Positions 29,442-38,492 of a stretch of 64,000 bases of DNA are shown piece by piece; the first letter of the stretch is position 1, and every line of letters starts with the position of its first letter. The stretch is from contig NC_022584.1 in the NCBI RefSeq assembly GCF_000479335.1, positions 1,302,001-1,366,000 of the forward strand. Direction: 5' to 3'. This stretch comes from Streptococcus ilei. GTDB taxonomy: Bacteria; Bacillota; Bacilli; Lactobacillales; Streptococcaceae. The translations under genes and the position numbers were made by a program. Under the pieces are notes generated by a model. The model did not search any database. It was not told the origin of the DNA and worked only from the letters and a program-made list of their open reading frames with translations.

Positions 29442-30971
29442 TTATTTATTAGAAATTTTACGTTTTAACACGATCGCACCGATGAGGACAATGACTCCTG
29501 AAATTACAAGACCAGTTGCCACGACTTCACCTGTACTTGGAAGAAGTTTCTTACGACCTCCACCCGTACCGCCGCCTGGCGCTGGCTCAGTCGTGTCACC
29601 AGTAGTTGACCCACCTGGAGTCGTTGTAGTGGTTGTTGGTCGTCTTTCACCAGTCGTAGTGGTTGGTTCCTCAGTTGTCGTGGTTGACGTAGTGGTTGGT
29701 CCCTCAGTTGTCGTTGTGGTTGAGGTGGTTGTTGAATCCTCTGTTGTCGTTGTGGTCGACGTTGTTGAAGGCTCCTCGGTTGTCGTGGTTGACGTTGTTG
29801 AAGGCTCCTCAGTCATCGTGGTTGACGTGGTCGTTGGTGCCACAGTTGTCGTGGTCGACGTAGTTGAAGGCTCCTCAGTTGTCGTAGTTGACGTTGTTGA
29901 AGGCTCCTCGGTTGTTGTCGTTGTAGTGGTTGTGCTTGTTGTGGTAGTTGTCGTTGTAGTGGTTGTTCGATCCCCACTACCGCTACCTGAAGCAGTTTCC
30001 AAACGTGTCAAGGCGTTGACTGAGCGAGACTTTTCAAAGTTGCTAGCTGACCATTCTAGGACATTAGCTACTTTGCTTCCTTCAGGAAGCTCTGACTTCA
30101 ACTCTGTTGTGTACTCAATGTACATAGCCCAGTTCCAGTTATCCCCAAAATTAATCGTGAATCCTGTGATGCCACCATCAGCATTTCGTGTAAATTCAGC
30201 TTTATTGCTAAAGTTATCAATTGGATCCAATTTAAGAAGAGCCGCCTCATTCGGAATCTTCTCTGGTTGAGTCGCATAACGAACTGCACGGAAGGAACTT
30301 TCTACCAAGACTTGTCCGCTGTCGCTGAAGTCATCCTTGATGACCATGTTGTTCAACTTGTCTTGAACCGCATTCAAGACAATACGCCATTTTATCCGCT
30401 TAGGATTTTCTGGATCTTGGTAACCATACTTCATTTCATAGTCACCAGCTTCACCATCGTCCTTGTTGTAGTTCAATGTGAAGTCAGTGCTACCAAATGT
30501 AAAGTAGTAAGTTCCCGTCTTTGGCAAGTTCGCTGCATTTGGACGAACATTGTACCTCAAGGTCATTACCTTATCTTTGTAATTCTCAGAGAAATAGTTT
30601 GTAAAAGTAATGGTCACCTTTTGCGTACTTGGATCGGTCACTGCATTGGCAATTACTTCACCATTTTCGTGTACAATTGGAAACTCTAGCTTGGTCACCA
30701 GGCCTAGTTCTTTTGGAAGATCTAGAACCAATGTGTCACCAGCATTGATCTGCTGTGAGTCAGGGAAACTAATCTCGTTTGTCGCCTCCATCGTTTGACC
30801 AGTAGTGATCTTCGTGTCGGCAGTTAACGGTTGGTTATCAACCTTAATTTCAGTTTTTATCGTATAACTGGTTACTTCAGTCGCAAAGACTGTCGTAAAA
30901 ACTGTCAAGGATAAAACTAAAAGACTCATAAATGCTAAAACTCGCTTCACGCGTGCTTTTGTGGTCTGCAT
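29442..30971 (-). CDS. LPxTG surface protein with Thr-rich mucin-like stalk
   Basis: 509 residues. A signal peptide (about 1-31) precedes a region (about 35-320) that resembles the Ig-like collagen/fibrinogen-binding domains of Gram-positive MSCRAMM proteins. A TTT/EEPSTTSTTT-type stalk (about 330-455) follows, then LPSTGE (about 477-482), a membrane segment and basic tail. It is predicted to be a sortase-anchored adhesin whose stalk could be O-glycosylated. The ATG has AAAGGAG 6 nt upstream. Its promoter closely resembles that of the 1627-residue adhesin at 38543-43426. Confidence 0.85.
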   Translation of the reverse strand: MQTTKARVKRVLAFMSLLVLSLTVFTTVFATEVTSYTIKTEIKVDNQPLTADTKITTGQTMEATNEISFPDSQQINAGDTLVLDLPKELGLVTKLEFPIVHENGEVIANAVTDPSTQKVTITFTNYFSENYKDKVMTLRYNVRPNAANLPKTGTYYFTFGSTDFTLNYNKDDGEAGDYEMKYGYQDPENPKRIKWRIVLNAVQDKLNNMVIKDDFSDSGQVLVESSFRAVRYATQPEKIPNEAALLKLDPIDNFSNKAEFTRNADGGITGFTINFGDNWNWAMYIEYTTELKSELPEGSKVANVLEWSASNFEKSRSVNALTRLETASGSGSGDRTTTTTTTTTTSTTTTTTTTEEPSTTSTTTTEEPSTTSTTTTVAPTTTSTTMTEEPSTTSTTTTEEPSTTSTTTTTEDSTTTSTTTTTEGPTTTSTTTTEEPTTTTGERRPTTTTTTPGGSTTGDTTEPAPGGGTGGGRKKLLPSTGEVVATGLVISGVIVLIGAIVLKRKISNK

Positions 30972-31002
30972 ATTATGCTCCTTTATAAATTATTTGATTA
31001 TT

Positions 31003-31030
31003 ATTGTAACATATCTGTTTATAAATGCAA
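31003..31030 (-). promoter_or_regulatory. Promoter of the Thr-rich adhesin
   Basis: TTGCAT (31030-31025), 16-bp spacer and extended -10 TGTTACAAT (TACAAT at 31008-31003) on the minus strand. The rest of the 30972-31365 gap holds no gene; only the terminator near 31254 is recognisable. Confidence 0.6.
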
Positions 31031-31253
31031 GATTTTTTAATTATTTTTCACTAATTGTTCAGTTTTTTGTCAATCCGATTTTACAGGAGAGTCAAAGCCT
31101 CTCAAACACCGAAACAAAGCCCATCGACAGCCTTTCAATTCACAACGAAAACCATCTTGATCTTCATCTTTTTCATTAAATTTTCACAAGCTTTTCCTAG
31201 TTTTTTCAGATGTTGCTTTCATCGCTCCGAGAATAAAAGTAAGCAACCTATAT

Positions 31254-31285
31254 AAAAAGGCAGTAGCTACTATGTACTACTGCCT
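31254..31285 (-). terminator. Terminator of the DUF2079 gene
   Basis: On the minus strand AGGCAGTAG pairs perfectly with CTACTGCCT, followed by TTTTTATA. Confidence 0.8.
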
Positions 31286-31365
31286 CTATAATTGTTCATT
31301 ATGAAAAAATATCGCACAGCATATGTTTATTGCTTCTGATCAAATAGACAAGGTAGCCACCTTTT

Positions 31366-33381
31366 TTACTTCGCCTTCTCTAAAATATAAACATGAGCGG
31401 ACGAATACTGACTCTCCCGGTATCCTAAAGCTTCATAACTCGCTAATAATTGATTGTATTCTTCGTTTTGATCCTTTTGAGATTGAGGGATCACAATATA
31501 ATCAATTGTTGGATCCGCCTTCTTATCATTGTGATAGAAAATATCATAGAGTTTTTTATGACCTCTAAGTGATGGTGTATAGGCTCCCTCAGCTAAGACT
31601 GAAGCATCCTTTGGCAAACTTCCTAAAGTCTTTTGGATTTCATCAAACATGTCTTTATTTTGACGGTAATAGCCGATATTAAAGGACCAATTATTAGTAA
31701 AGTGGTGTAGAAGACTACCAGAAAAAATAATTCCTACTATCACGATAGCTACCGCTATTTTTTCCTGTAGGATGTTAGTTTCCTTAAGATCCTCTAATGC
31801 TAGAAGCGTCATGATGAAAACTAAAGCACCACTTCCATAGCTATATTGGAAACCAATATCATACTGATAGGGCCAATTAGGCAGTAGGTTAATCACTATC
31901 AGTGGAAGCACAAGAAAATAAGTCGACCAACGCCGTTGGAGTAGTCCTAAGAAACATAACGGAGCAAACATTAAGAATAAATACCCTAATCTTTTGGCAG
32001 TCAGTAGCGTACTAATGACATAGCCTGGATGGAAGAATAGATTCTTAATCACCATTAACATCCCGCTTTCCCCATTGAGCAAGAATCCGTCATACCGTGA
32101 AACCATTCCTCCCTCACCATAGGCACTCAAAAGGTACATGGCAAAAACGAAATAGACTATTGGCAAGACAATCTCTGTAAAGAAAAGCCATCTTTTTGTC
32201 TGTTTGGATAAATCAAATCGTTTTTGAAAAAGGAAGAACAAACCCATACTAAGTACATAGATAAAGGCATCTTCTTTCACGAACAATAGTAACATGGTCG
32301 CTAGTAGAATCTTCCATTTTTGTTCCGAAATAATAAAATAGAATACCCAAAACACTAATGGGACTAAAAAGCAATTTTCATGCAGATGAAATCCCCCTGC
32401 CGTTGTCATCACTGGCAACAACACAAACCATAAGACGGCCAAGGTATTTGTGAGATTAGAAAACTTTAATTTACGAAGGATTAATCTCAATGGGATAATC
32501 CCCGAAAAGACTACGAGCAACTGTAAAACTTCTAAAGTCTCTACATATGGGAAGAGCTTATAGAATGGCAACATTACATAAAAGATCGGTGAAATATGGA
32601 CAGAAAAATGAGAGAGTACTCTATCTCTTTCCAAGGTCGTTATCGGAGTCAAATCGTGATTCATCCGTTCAAACATTTGAGAAAAGATCCCAATATCAAA
32701 CGATGACAACTCATTCGTCTTCACTTTGTAAACCACTACAACAGAAAGATAAAGGACGTAAACTAGAACTAGCGAAAACACGATTATTTGAACTATTTTT
32801 TTATGTCGCTCTAAATAGTTAAAGATTGGAAATTTGAGATAGAGGATCATAAACACAATTGAGATAATGGAGGCAATAACAACTGGCCAGATGATTGAAA
32901 GAAATCGGGTACTGGAAAGATCAACAGCATGGAAGCCAAGTACTTGATCTTGAAAATTCGAGCTTCCCAAGGTTAGTAAACGCGGTATGGCTAGCAAGAT
33001 GACCGATAAATACAAATAGGAAGACTTTTCTTCATTAAACATCCCTCCTATAAACAAAATCAGAGCTAAAAGAATTAAACCCAACGATAAAAAGAAGGAC
33101 ATACTCTTATAAATAGCTACGAGGAGAGTCACACAAGAAAGAATCATCGTGATACTACCTATATCTGAGTTCGTCAACTTGTCATGTAAACAAATTAAGG
33201 CACCTCCCACAATAAAAAAGATTCCCATTTTTAATACGGACAAGGGGGCGAGTGTCAAAAACAGATCCTGTGAGGTCGCACTCAACAAGTCTACCAATAA
33301 CATTGTCAAATAGGCACTGATACCGCACATGATAGCATAATCCGTTTTCGAAAACAAATCGCTAAAAACTTTTTTCATCAT
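31366..33381 (-). CDS. DUF2079-family polytopic membrane protein
   Basis: 671 residues with about 14 hydrophobic segments. A FDIGIFSQMFERM segment near residue 225 and a loop following it match the DUF2079 group, which is distantly related to membrane glycosyltransferases of the GT-C type. Function is not established. The C-terminal soluble part (about 560-671) is probably outside the membrane. GGAGG lies 6 nt before the first of two adjacent ATGs. Its position close to csbB/yfhO and adhesins suggests a role in surface glycans, by inference only. Confidence 0.75.
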   Translation of the reverse strand: MMKKVFSDLFSKTDYAIMCGISAYLTMLLVDLLSATSQDLFLTLAPLSVLKMGIFFIVGGALICLHDKLTNSDIGSITMILSCVTLLVAIYKSMSFFLSLGLILLALILFIGGMFNEEKSSYLYLSVILLAIPRLLTLGSSNFQDQVLGFHAVDLSSTRFLSIIWPVVIASIISIVFMILYLKFPIFNYLERHKKIVQIIVFSLVLVYVLYLSVVVVYKVKTNELSSFDIGIFSQMFERMNHDLTPITTLERDRVLSHFSVHISPIFYVMLPFYKLFPYVETLEVLQLLVVFSGIIPLRLILRKLKFSNLTNTLAVLWFVLLPVMTTAGGFHLHENCFLVPLVFWVFYFIISEQKWKILLATMLLLFVKEDAFIYVLSMGLFFLFQKRFDLSKQTKRWLFFTEIVLPIVYFVFAMYLLSAYGEGGMVSRYDGFLLNGESGMLMVIKNLFFHPGYVISTLLTAKRLGYLFLMFAPLCFLGLLQRRWSTYFLVLPLIVINLLPNWPYQYDIGFQYSYGSGALVFIMTLLALEDLKETNILQEKIAVAIVIVGIIFSGSLLHHFTNNWSFNIGYYRQNKDMFDEIQKTLGSLPKDASVLAEGAYTPSLRGHKKLYDIFYHNDKKADPTIDYIVIPQSQKDQNEEYNQLLASYEALGYRESQYSSAHVYILEKAK

Positions 33382-33516
33382 AAAATTCCTCCAAATGATA
33401 TTTTATCATAATTTTATACTTCAAACCTAGTTTGGACTAATATTTTTGTAACCTCTCTAACCATTTGATGCCTTATGTTTTCAACCCCTATCAATTTTCA
33501 GTTTCGTATTTGCATA

Positions 33517-33545
33517 CAAAAACCGTTAGCCAAAAAGCTAACGGT
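33517..33545 (-). terminator. Terminator of the carbonic anhydrase gene
   Basis: ACCGTTAGC pairs perfectly with GCTAACGGT; on the minus strand it is followed by TTTTTG. Confidence 0.85.
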
Positions 33546-33556
33546 ATAAGTTTAAG

Positions 33557-34054
33557 TCAATCTATCACCTCAGTGATCAATCCTGTATCGACATCATAGA
33601 CAGCTCCTGAGATAATGACGTCGTCTGGAATCAGTGGCGATGCTTTTAAGAGAGCAACATCCTCCCGGACGCTCTCGTAGATATCTTGAAAGGGTAGGAA
33701 GTCTTGGTCTCCAACATCAACTCCCAGTTCCTTCTTCAGATGCTGACGGAAGCCTTCATTCTCAAAGGTTTGTGCTCCACAGTCTGTGTGGTGCAAGACC
33801 ACGATTTCTCGAGTCCCCATCTGTTGCTGTGAGATGACCAAGGAACGAATCATGTCCTCTGTCACGCGCCCACCTGCATTCCGCAAAATATGGGCATCTC
33901 CCAAAGCAAGCCCCAGTGCTGGTGCCACGTGAAGACGAGAGTCCATACAGGTCACAATGGCCACTTGCGTTTTCGGTTTGATCGGAAGATGGAGGTCTCC
34001 GTGCAATTCAACATAGGCTTGATTGGCTTTTAAAAAATTCTCAAAATAGGACAT
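33557..34054 (-). CDS. Beta-class carbonic anhydrase
   Basis: 165 residues from the ATG at 34054, preceded by AAGGAAG; an upstream in-frame start at 34096 lacks such a site. It interconverts CO2 and bicarbonate, supplying bicarbonate for biosynthesis. Zinc ligands of the family are visible: Cys36 in CMDSR (with Asp38), and His89 and Cys92 in HHTDCG. The protein is cytoplasmic. I recall a homologue close to radA in S. pneumoniae; here repeat copy B and an AIM24-family gene lie between. Confidence 0.92.
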   Translation of the reverse strand: MSYFENFLKANQAYVELHGDLHLPIKPKTQVAIVTCMDSRLHVAPALGLALGDAHILRNAGGRVTEDMIRSLVISQQQMGTREIVVLHHTDCGAQTFENEGFRQHLKKELGVDVGDQDFLPFQDIYESVREDVALLKASPLIPDDVIISGAVYDVDTGLITEVID

Positions 34055-34110
34055 TAGGAACTTCCTTTCTGGTTGGTAAAATAGTTTGAACACCAAATTA
34101 TTTACACTCT

Positions 34111-34139
34111 ATCTTACCATCTTTTTCCCAGATTGTCAG
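34111..34139 (-). promoter_or_regulatory. Promoter of the carbonic anhydrase gene
   Basis: CTGACA (34139-34134), 17-bp spacer and extended -10 TGGTAAGAT (TAAGAT at 34116-34111) on the minus strand. Confidence 0.6.
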
Positions 34140-34157
34140 TTGTCAGCCTACATGAAA

Positions 34158-34339
34158 AAGAGAGTGGGACAGAAATCGGTAATTCGTTAGAATTCGATTT
34201 CGTCGTCCCACCTCCGCACAGTTGAGTAGGGCTGTAAAAGCTGATGAAATCAGCGTAGTAGAGCCCACTCAACCACTGCGTCTTGCTCGATAATCCAAAT
34301 ACAATTGAGAGGCTAGGACTTTTGTCCCAGCCTCTTTTA
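34158..34339 (+). repeat. Dispersed structured intergenic repeat, copy B
   Basis: 182 bp, only a few differences from copy A. It fills the space between the AIM24-family stop and the carbonic anhydrase promoter, with no coding capacity. Confidence 0.9.
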
Positions 34340-34343
34340 TGCA

Positions 34344-35039
34344 TTATGATCGTCTTGGTAAATAACGATTCAGCAAGCCAGCAAAGGTCTGAAGGTTGAG
34401 ACTTTGAACATAGACCTCACCAGTCCCTCTAAAGGTATTGACAACACCTTCACCCGTTCCGATGGATTGCCAGAAACCATTTTCCAAATGGATATTGTAA
34501 TCCAAAGACTGGCTCCAAGCAACGACATGGGCATTATCGATGGTGATTTCTTGATTGTTTAGCTCAATTTTTTTAATTGAGCCGTAGGCATTCACCAAGA
34601 GGGTCCCTTGACCTTGGGTCGTCATGACGAAGAATCCACCCTGACCACCAAAGAGAGCCTTACCAATCGATTGGGTTTCCATTGTATAGAAAGCTGAACC
34701 ATCCAGTGCAAGGAAGGCACCATCGTTCAATCGATACTGCTTTTCGCCCAAGTAGAGTGGCACCACCTGACCTGGTGAGTCGGGTGCTAATGCTAGGTAA
34801 GCATTATTAGACTGGGCAAATACCTGAGTGATAAAGGTACTTTCACCCGAAACCATTGACCGTCCAACTGCTTTCACAAAGCGTCCCACACCAGAGCCAC
34901 TCGCATTTAATTTGGTGTTGAGGGTCACATTAGGCGTATGGTAGACCATACTCCCCCGTTGAATATAGACAGTTTCACCTTGATTGAGAGACAGCTCGAC
35001 CAAAGGGAACTGCACATTGTTATCTGTAAAAAATTGCAA
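34344..35039 (-). CDS. AIM24 / TIGR00266 family protein
   Basis: 231 residues, all-beta, soluble. The protein has the repeated Gly-rich strands of the AIM24 family (e.g. GKALFGGQGGFFV near residues 127-139). The bacterial family has no settled biochemical function. The start is a TTG at 35039 with a strong AGGGGG 8 nt upstream and no ATG nearby. A consensus promoter lies directly upstream, so it is probably transcribed apart from radA. Confidence 0.8.
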   Translation of the reverse strand: MQFFTDNNVQFPLVELSLNQGETVYIQRGSMVYHTPNVTLNTKLNASGSGVGRFVKAVGRSMVSGESTFITQVFAQSNNAYLALAPDSPGQVVPLYLGEKQYRLNDGAFLALDGSAFYTMETQSIGKALFGGQGGFFVMTTQGQGTLLVNAYGSIKKIELNNQEITIDNAHVVAWSQSLDYNIHLENGFWQSIGTGEGVVNTFRGTGEVYVQSLNLQTFAGLLNRYLPRRS

Positions 35040-35074
35040 AATAAGTACCCCCTATGTTTAGTAAGTATAGAAAA

Positions 35075-35103
35075 AGTATAGCACAGGAAAAACCTTTTTG
35101 CAA
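35075..35103 (-). promoter_or_regulatory. Promoter of the AIM24-family gene
   Basis: TTGCAA (35103-35098), 17-bp spacer and extended -10 TGCTATACT (TATACT at 35080-35075) on the minus strand. Confidence 0.7.
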
Positions 35104-35120
35104 ACGATTCCAAGATCTAG

Positions 35121-36482
35121 TTAAGAAAAGACTTTTTTCAAAACTTCCCCTACCGTGGAGACTGCTATTACTTGAATACCGTCTGGGATCGCGATCCCTT
35201 GGAGAGAATTTTTAGGTGCATAAATCTTAGTGAAACCAAGTTTCGCCGCTTCATTGATCCGTTGCTCGATCCGAGTCACTCGGCGAATCTCGCCAGTCAA
35301 GCCAATCTCACCGATAAAGGCCTCTTGCGGATTGGTTGGAAGCTCCTTGTAGCTGGAAGCAATAGCCACCGCTACAGATAGGTCAATGGCTGGTTCGTCC
35401 AGTTTGACACCACCGGCCGACTTGAGATAGGCATCCTGATTTTGAAGAAGGAGCCCGCAACGTTTCTCTAACACAGCCATAATGAGGCTGACCCGATTAA
35501 AGTCAAGACCCGTTGTCGTCCGCTTGGCATTTCCAAATACAGTCGGTGTCACCAAGGCCTGAACTTCCGCCAAGATTGGTCTGCTTCCTTCCATGGTGAC
35601 GACAATGGCAGAGCCAGTCGCCCCATCCAGGCGTTCTTCTAGAAAGACCTGACTGGGATTGAGGACCTCAACCAGGCCGCCTGACTGCATCTCGAAAATC
35701 CCAATCTCATTGGTGGAGCCAAAGCGGTTCTTGACCGCTCTCAGGATCCGGAAGGTGTGGTGGCGTTCACCCTCAAAGTAGAGCACCGTATCCACCATGT
35801 GTTCCAACATCCGAGGTCCTGCCAAGGTCCCTTCCTTGGTCACATGCCCTACGATAAAGATGGCAATGTTATTAGTCTTAGCCAGCTGCATGAGTTCAGC
35901 TGTCACCTCACGCACCTGAGAAACAGACCCCTGCACCCCTGAGATCTCAGGAGACATAATGGTCTGAATAGAGTCAATGATGAGGAAGTTAGGCTGGATG
36001 CGCTCCACTTCTGCTCGCACGCTTTGCATATTGGTCTCGGCATAAAGATAAAACTCACTGTCGATATCTCCCAAGCGCTCTGCTCGCAGTTTAATCTGCT
36101 GGGCTGATTCCTCTCCGCTGACATAGAGTACCGTTCCCACTTGAGACAACTGGGTCGACACTTGGAGGAGCAGGGTTGATTTCCCGATCCCTGGATCCCC
36201 ACCGATGAGGACTAGACTTCCTGGCACCACTCCTCCTCCAAGCACACGGTTGAATTCCTCCATCTCCGTCTTGGTCCGGTGAACATTGATAGAGGTCACG
36301 TCCGCCAATTTCATGGGTTTGGTCTTTTCACCCGTCAAGGATACCCGTGCATTCTTGACCTCTGCAACCTCGACCTCCTCAACAAAAGAAGACCAGGCCC
36401 CACAGTTAGGACAGCGCCCTAGGTATTTGGGTGAATTATAAGCACAATTTTGACACACAAATGTCGTTTTTTTCTTTGCGAT
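35121..36482 (-). CDS. radA: DNA repair/recombination protein RadA, apparent ATC start
   Basis: RadA is a DnaB-like helicase that promotes branch migration in recombination, repair and, in streptococci, transformation. Visible: an N-terminal zinc finger of two CxxC pairs, Walker [11 protein letters not shown], the RadA signature KNRFG, and a C-terminal Lon-protease-like domain. The first canonical start in the frame is a GTG at 36458, but it sits directly on the zinc finger and has no ribosome binding site. Eight codons upstream an ATC at 36482 begins a frame reading [13 protein letters not shown], matching the usual RadA N-terminus. AGAGG lies 6 nt before this ATC. No ATG, GTG or TTG occurs between the in-frame stop and the GTG. 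I take ATC as the likely start, giving 453 residues. Confidence 0.9.
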   Translation of the reverse strand: MAKKKTTFVCQNCAYNSPKYLGRCPNCGAWSSFVEEVEVAEVKNARVSLTGEKTKPMKLADVTSINVHRTKTEMEEFNRVLGGGVVPGSLVLIGGDPGIGKSTLLLQVSTQLSQVGTVLYVSGEESAQQIKLRAERLGDIDSEFYLYAETNMQSVRAEVERIQPNFLIIDSIQTIMSPEISGVQGSVSQVREVTAELMQLAKTNNIAIFIVGHVTKEGTLAGPRMLEHMVDTVLYFEGERHHTFRILRAVKNRFGSTNEIGIFEMQSGGLVEVLNPSQVFLEERLDGATGSAIVVTMEGSRPILAEVQALVTPTVFGNAKRTTTGLDFNRVSLIMAVLEKRCGLLLQNQDAYLKSAGGVKLDEPAIDLSVAVAIASSYKELPTNPQEAFIGEIGLTGEIRRVTRIEQRINEAAKLGFTKIYAPKNSLQGIAIPDGIQVIAVSTVGEVLKKVFS

Positions 36483-36495
36483 GATAAACCTCTTT

Positions 36496-37011
36496 CTAAA
36501 TCTCTATCTCACACTCAATCACTTGGCAAAAATCAATGGTTTCATTCGGTACAAATTGACGCATGAGCATGCGATGGGTAACCACTACAATCTTCTGATA
36601 GTCTCGGTACTTGGCCAACGATTCAATAAAGCGAACTCTCATATCCTCAGCGGTTTCATATTGTATCGGGCTATCCGGAAGGAGCTTCCCATTATTTTCT
36701 AGAAACAGAGTCCGAGCTGTTTCAAAATTCTTTCTTCCACTTTCGTAGACCTGCCATTCGTGCAATAAGGGTTCCACTTTCAAAGGTAGGCCCGTAGCAC
36801 AAGCCAGATAAGAAGCCGTTTCTAAAGCTCGCGTTACTGCTGAAGCTACTAGCAGATCAGCTGATTGGAACAAAGGATTTTGACAAAGTTCCTGAGCTTG
36901 TTGTCTTCCTTTCTCAGATAAGGGTGCCAAATCCATTCCGAATCCAGTATAGAAGCGTTCCTCTAACTCGCGATAATCTGGCTCCCCGTGACGCACAAAG
37001 ATAATCTTCAT
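36496..37011 (-). CDS. Histidine phosphatase family protein
   Basis: 171 residues from the ATG at 37011, one nucleotide after the dut stop; an upstream in-frame extension would overlap dut. The phosphohistidine motif RHGEPD is at residues 7-12, and a second His lies in VVVTHRML near residue 146. This is the phosphoglycerate mutase-like fold; the substrate is unknown. It sits between dut and radA, an order I recall from S. pneumoniae, in an apparent dut-phosphatase-radA operon. Confidence 0.85.
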   Translation of the reverse strand: MKIIFVRHGEPDYRELEERFYTGFGMDLAPLSEKGRQQAQELCQNPLFQSADLLVASAVTRALETASYLACATGLPLKVEPLLHEWQVYESGRKNFETARTLFLENNGKLLPDSPIQYETAEDMRVRFIESLAKYRDYQKIVVVTHRMLMRQFVPNETIDFCQVIECEIEI

Positions 37012-37012
37012 C

Positions 37013-37462
37013 TTAGTGCCCTGTCGACCCAAATCCACCAGTACGAACTCCGTCTGCCTCATCTCCATCTGCGATTAAAAATGGTGCAAAGACAGCCTGA
37101 ACCACACGTTCGCCGACTTCAAGAACCACTTCCTGGTCGGTAATGTTTTTCATCTGAGCAAAGATATGGCCTTCATTTCCAGGGTTTCCATAGTAATCAC
37201 CATCAATGACACCAACAGAGTTAATCAAGACTAGACCTTTTTTGCGAGGATTAGAGGAACGGTCATAGAGGTAGAGAACCTCTGTCGGTTGCATATAAGC
37301 CTTGACTCCTGTTGGCACAAGGACGATCTCTCCTGGCGCAATCACCGTGCGTTCTGCTACCTTTAAGTCGTATCCAGCCGCATGGGCTGTCTCCCGTTTT
37401 GGAAGCAAGTCTTGATTGGTATAGGTTGATACAAGTTCAAATCCACGAATTTTTGTCATCAT
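37013..37462 (-). CDS. dut: Deoxyuridine 5'-triphosphate nucleotidohydrolase
   Basis: 149 residues. It hydrolyses dUTP to dUMP, keeping uracil out of DNA and supplying thymidylate synthesis. All five trimeric dUTPase motifs are present in order: AGYDL, DRSS, GVIDGDY, EVGERVVQAVF and the C-terminal RTGGFGSTG. It is the first gene of the operon with the phosphatase and radA, and AGAGG precedes the tandem ATG-ATG start. Confidence 0.95.
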   Translation of the reverse strand: MMTKIRGFELVSTYTNQDLLPKRETAHAAGYDLKVAERTVIAPGEIVLVPTGVKAYMQPTEVLYLYDRSSNPRKKGLVLINSVGVIDGDYYGNPGNEGHIFAQMKNITDQEVVLEVGERVVQAVFAPFLIADGDEADGVRTGGFGSTGH

Positions 37463-37499
37463 GATTCCTCTTTCATTCTAAATAGTTTCTATCTCTTCT

Positions 37500-37508
37500 A
37501 TTATACCA
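37500..37508 (-). promoter_or_regulatory. Extended -10 promoter of the dut operon
   Basis: TGGTATAAT on the minus strand (TATAAT at 37505-37500), about 38 nt upstream of dut; the -35 region is poor. Confidence 0.6.
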
Positions 37509-37567
37509 TCACTTTGGCCTAGCGTCTCCCCTATACTACTATTCGTATTTTTCCTGACAAACACACA

Positions 37568-37597
37568 AAAGCCCCCTCAAAGGAGGAGACTTTTGCA
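37568..37597 (-). terminator. Terminator of the amidotransferase gene
   Basis: On the minus strand AAAAGTCTCCTCC pairs with GAGGGGGCTTTT (imperfect) around TTT. It is largely palindromic, so it may work in both directions. Confidence 0.55.
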
Positions 37598-37605
37598 GGA
37601 GATTA

Positions 37606-37638
37606 TATGAAAAAAGTAAACTGTATCAAACAAAGCTA
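37606..37638 (+). CDS. Possible 10-residue micro-ORF
   Basis: ATG at 37606 with AGGAG 5 nt upstream encodes MKKVNCIKQS. It has no visible promoter. Listed because a second micro-ORF with a perfect Shine-Dalgarno follows at once. Confidence 0.2.
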
Positions 37639-37651
37639 GGAGGTCTTTGTT

Positions 37652-37690
37652 GATGAGACTAGTTTACCTCTTTCTCCTTAAAAAATCCTA
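37652..37690 (+). CDS. Possible 12-residue micro-ORF
   Basis: ATG at 37652 follows a perfect AGGAGG (37637-37642) with a 9-nt spacer and encodes MRLVYLFLLKKS, a small hydrophobic peptide ending in lysines. It converges with the amidotransferase gene. Confidence 0.22.
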
Positions 37691-37696
37691 AAGAGT

Positions 37697-38386
37697 TTAC
37701 AATTCTTGTAACAGATAGCGGAAGAGTTCGAGATTGCCTTTTTCTTCTTTGACTAGGAACTCTGGATGCCATTGCAAGCCGATGATGCGATGACCGTCCA
37801 CTGCTTCGATGGCTTCAATGGTCTGATCTCGTGGGTCAATGGCTGTCACTCGAAAGTTAGGTGCCAAGTCCTTGATGCTTTGGCGATGAACAGAATTGAT
37901 CTGGCTGGCTTTCCCAAAGAGTCGCTCCACCACACTGCCTTTTTTGGTCTCAATTGAATGAGAAGTCCCAAAAGGGAGGCCCTGCCAGTGCCCTTCTACT
38001 TCTTGATGGAGAGTCCCACCAAAGGCAACATTGACCAACTGAACGCCACGACAGATAGCTAGGACGGGCTTGTTTTGACGGACCGCTTCTTTTAGCAAGG
38101 CCAATTCAAACTGATCGCGCTCGAGATTGTAGTCATCACTTTCGACGGTGATCTCTTCGCCATAAAAGCTAGGATGGACATTTTGCCCTCCACTGAGGAT
38201 GAGCTTGTCCACTGTTTCGATATAATCCTTGGCAAAAGATGGGTCTCCCACTGGGATGACCATAGGAAGGCCACCTACTTGCTTAATGGTTTCCGCAAAT
38301 TTACAAGATACAGACGAATGGATATTTTTCCCATCTGGATCCACTGCACATAGATTGGCAGAGACTCCAACAATCGTTCTACACAT
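37697..38386 (-). CDS. Class I glutamine amidotransferase, gamma-glutamyl hydrolase (PuuD-like) family
   Basis: 229 residues of the peptidase C26 family, which includes gamma-glutamyl-GABA hydrolase PuuD. The nucleophile is the Cys in AICRG (near residue 112), and the partner His lies in QWHPEF near residue 206. It should cleave a gamma-glutamyl amide bond; the actual substrate is unknown since no putrescine-degradation genes are nearby. AAAGGAGG precedes the ATG, and an extended -10 TGATAAAAT (38426-38418) lies upstream. Confidence 0.82.
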   Translation of the reverse strand: MCRTIVGVSANLCAVDPDGKNIHSSVSCKFAETIKQVGGLPMVIPVGDPSFAKDYIETVDKLILSGGQNVHPSFYGEEITVESDDYNLERDQFELALLKEAVRQNKPVLAICRGVQLVNVAFGGTLHQEVEGHWQGLPFGTSHSIETKKGSVVERLFGKASQINSVHRQSIKDLAPNFRVTAIDPRDQTIEAIEAVDGHRIIGLQWHPEFLVKEEKGNLELFRYLLQEL

Positions 38387-38417
38387 GGCCTTCCCTCCTT
38401 TGATATTTCTATTCCCT

Positions 38418-38426
38418 ATTTTATCA
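38418..38426 (-). promoter_or_regulatory. Extended -10 promoter of the amidotransferase gene
   Basis: TGATAAAAT on the minus strand with TAGACG 17 bp upstream as a weak -35. Confidence 0.45.
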
Positions 38427-38492
38427 TCCCACCCTTAGAGCGTCTAATATGTATTTTTTAAGGACCTGATAAATATTTTTTATCACCCAAAT

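Noticed and set aside
29356-30270. 304-codon plus-strand frame with a Val-rich middle
   Set aside because: Antisense to the Thr-rich stalk of the adhesin at 29442-30971, whose signal peptide, LPSTGE anchor and terminator are all in place.
36459-36500. An upstream ATG start for radA overlapping the phosphatase gene
   Set aside because: An in-frame TAG lies before the AGAGG site, and no ATG occurs after it.
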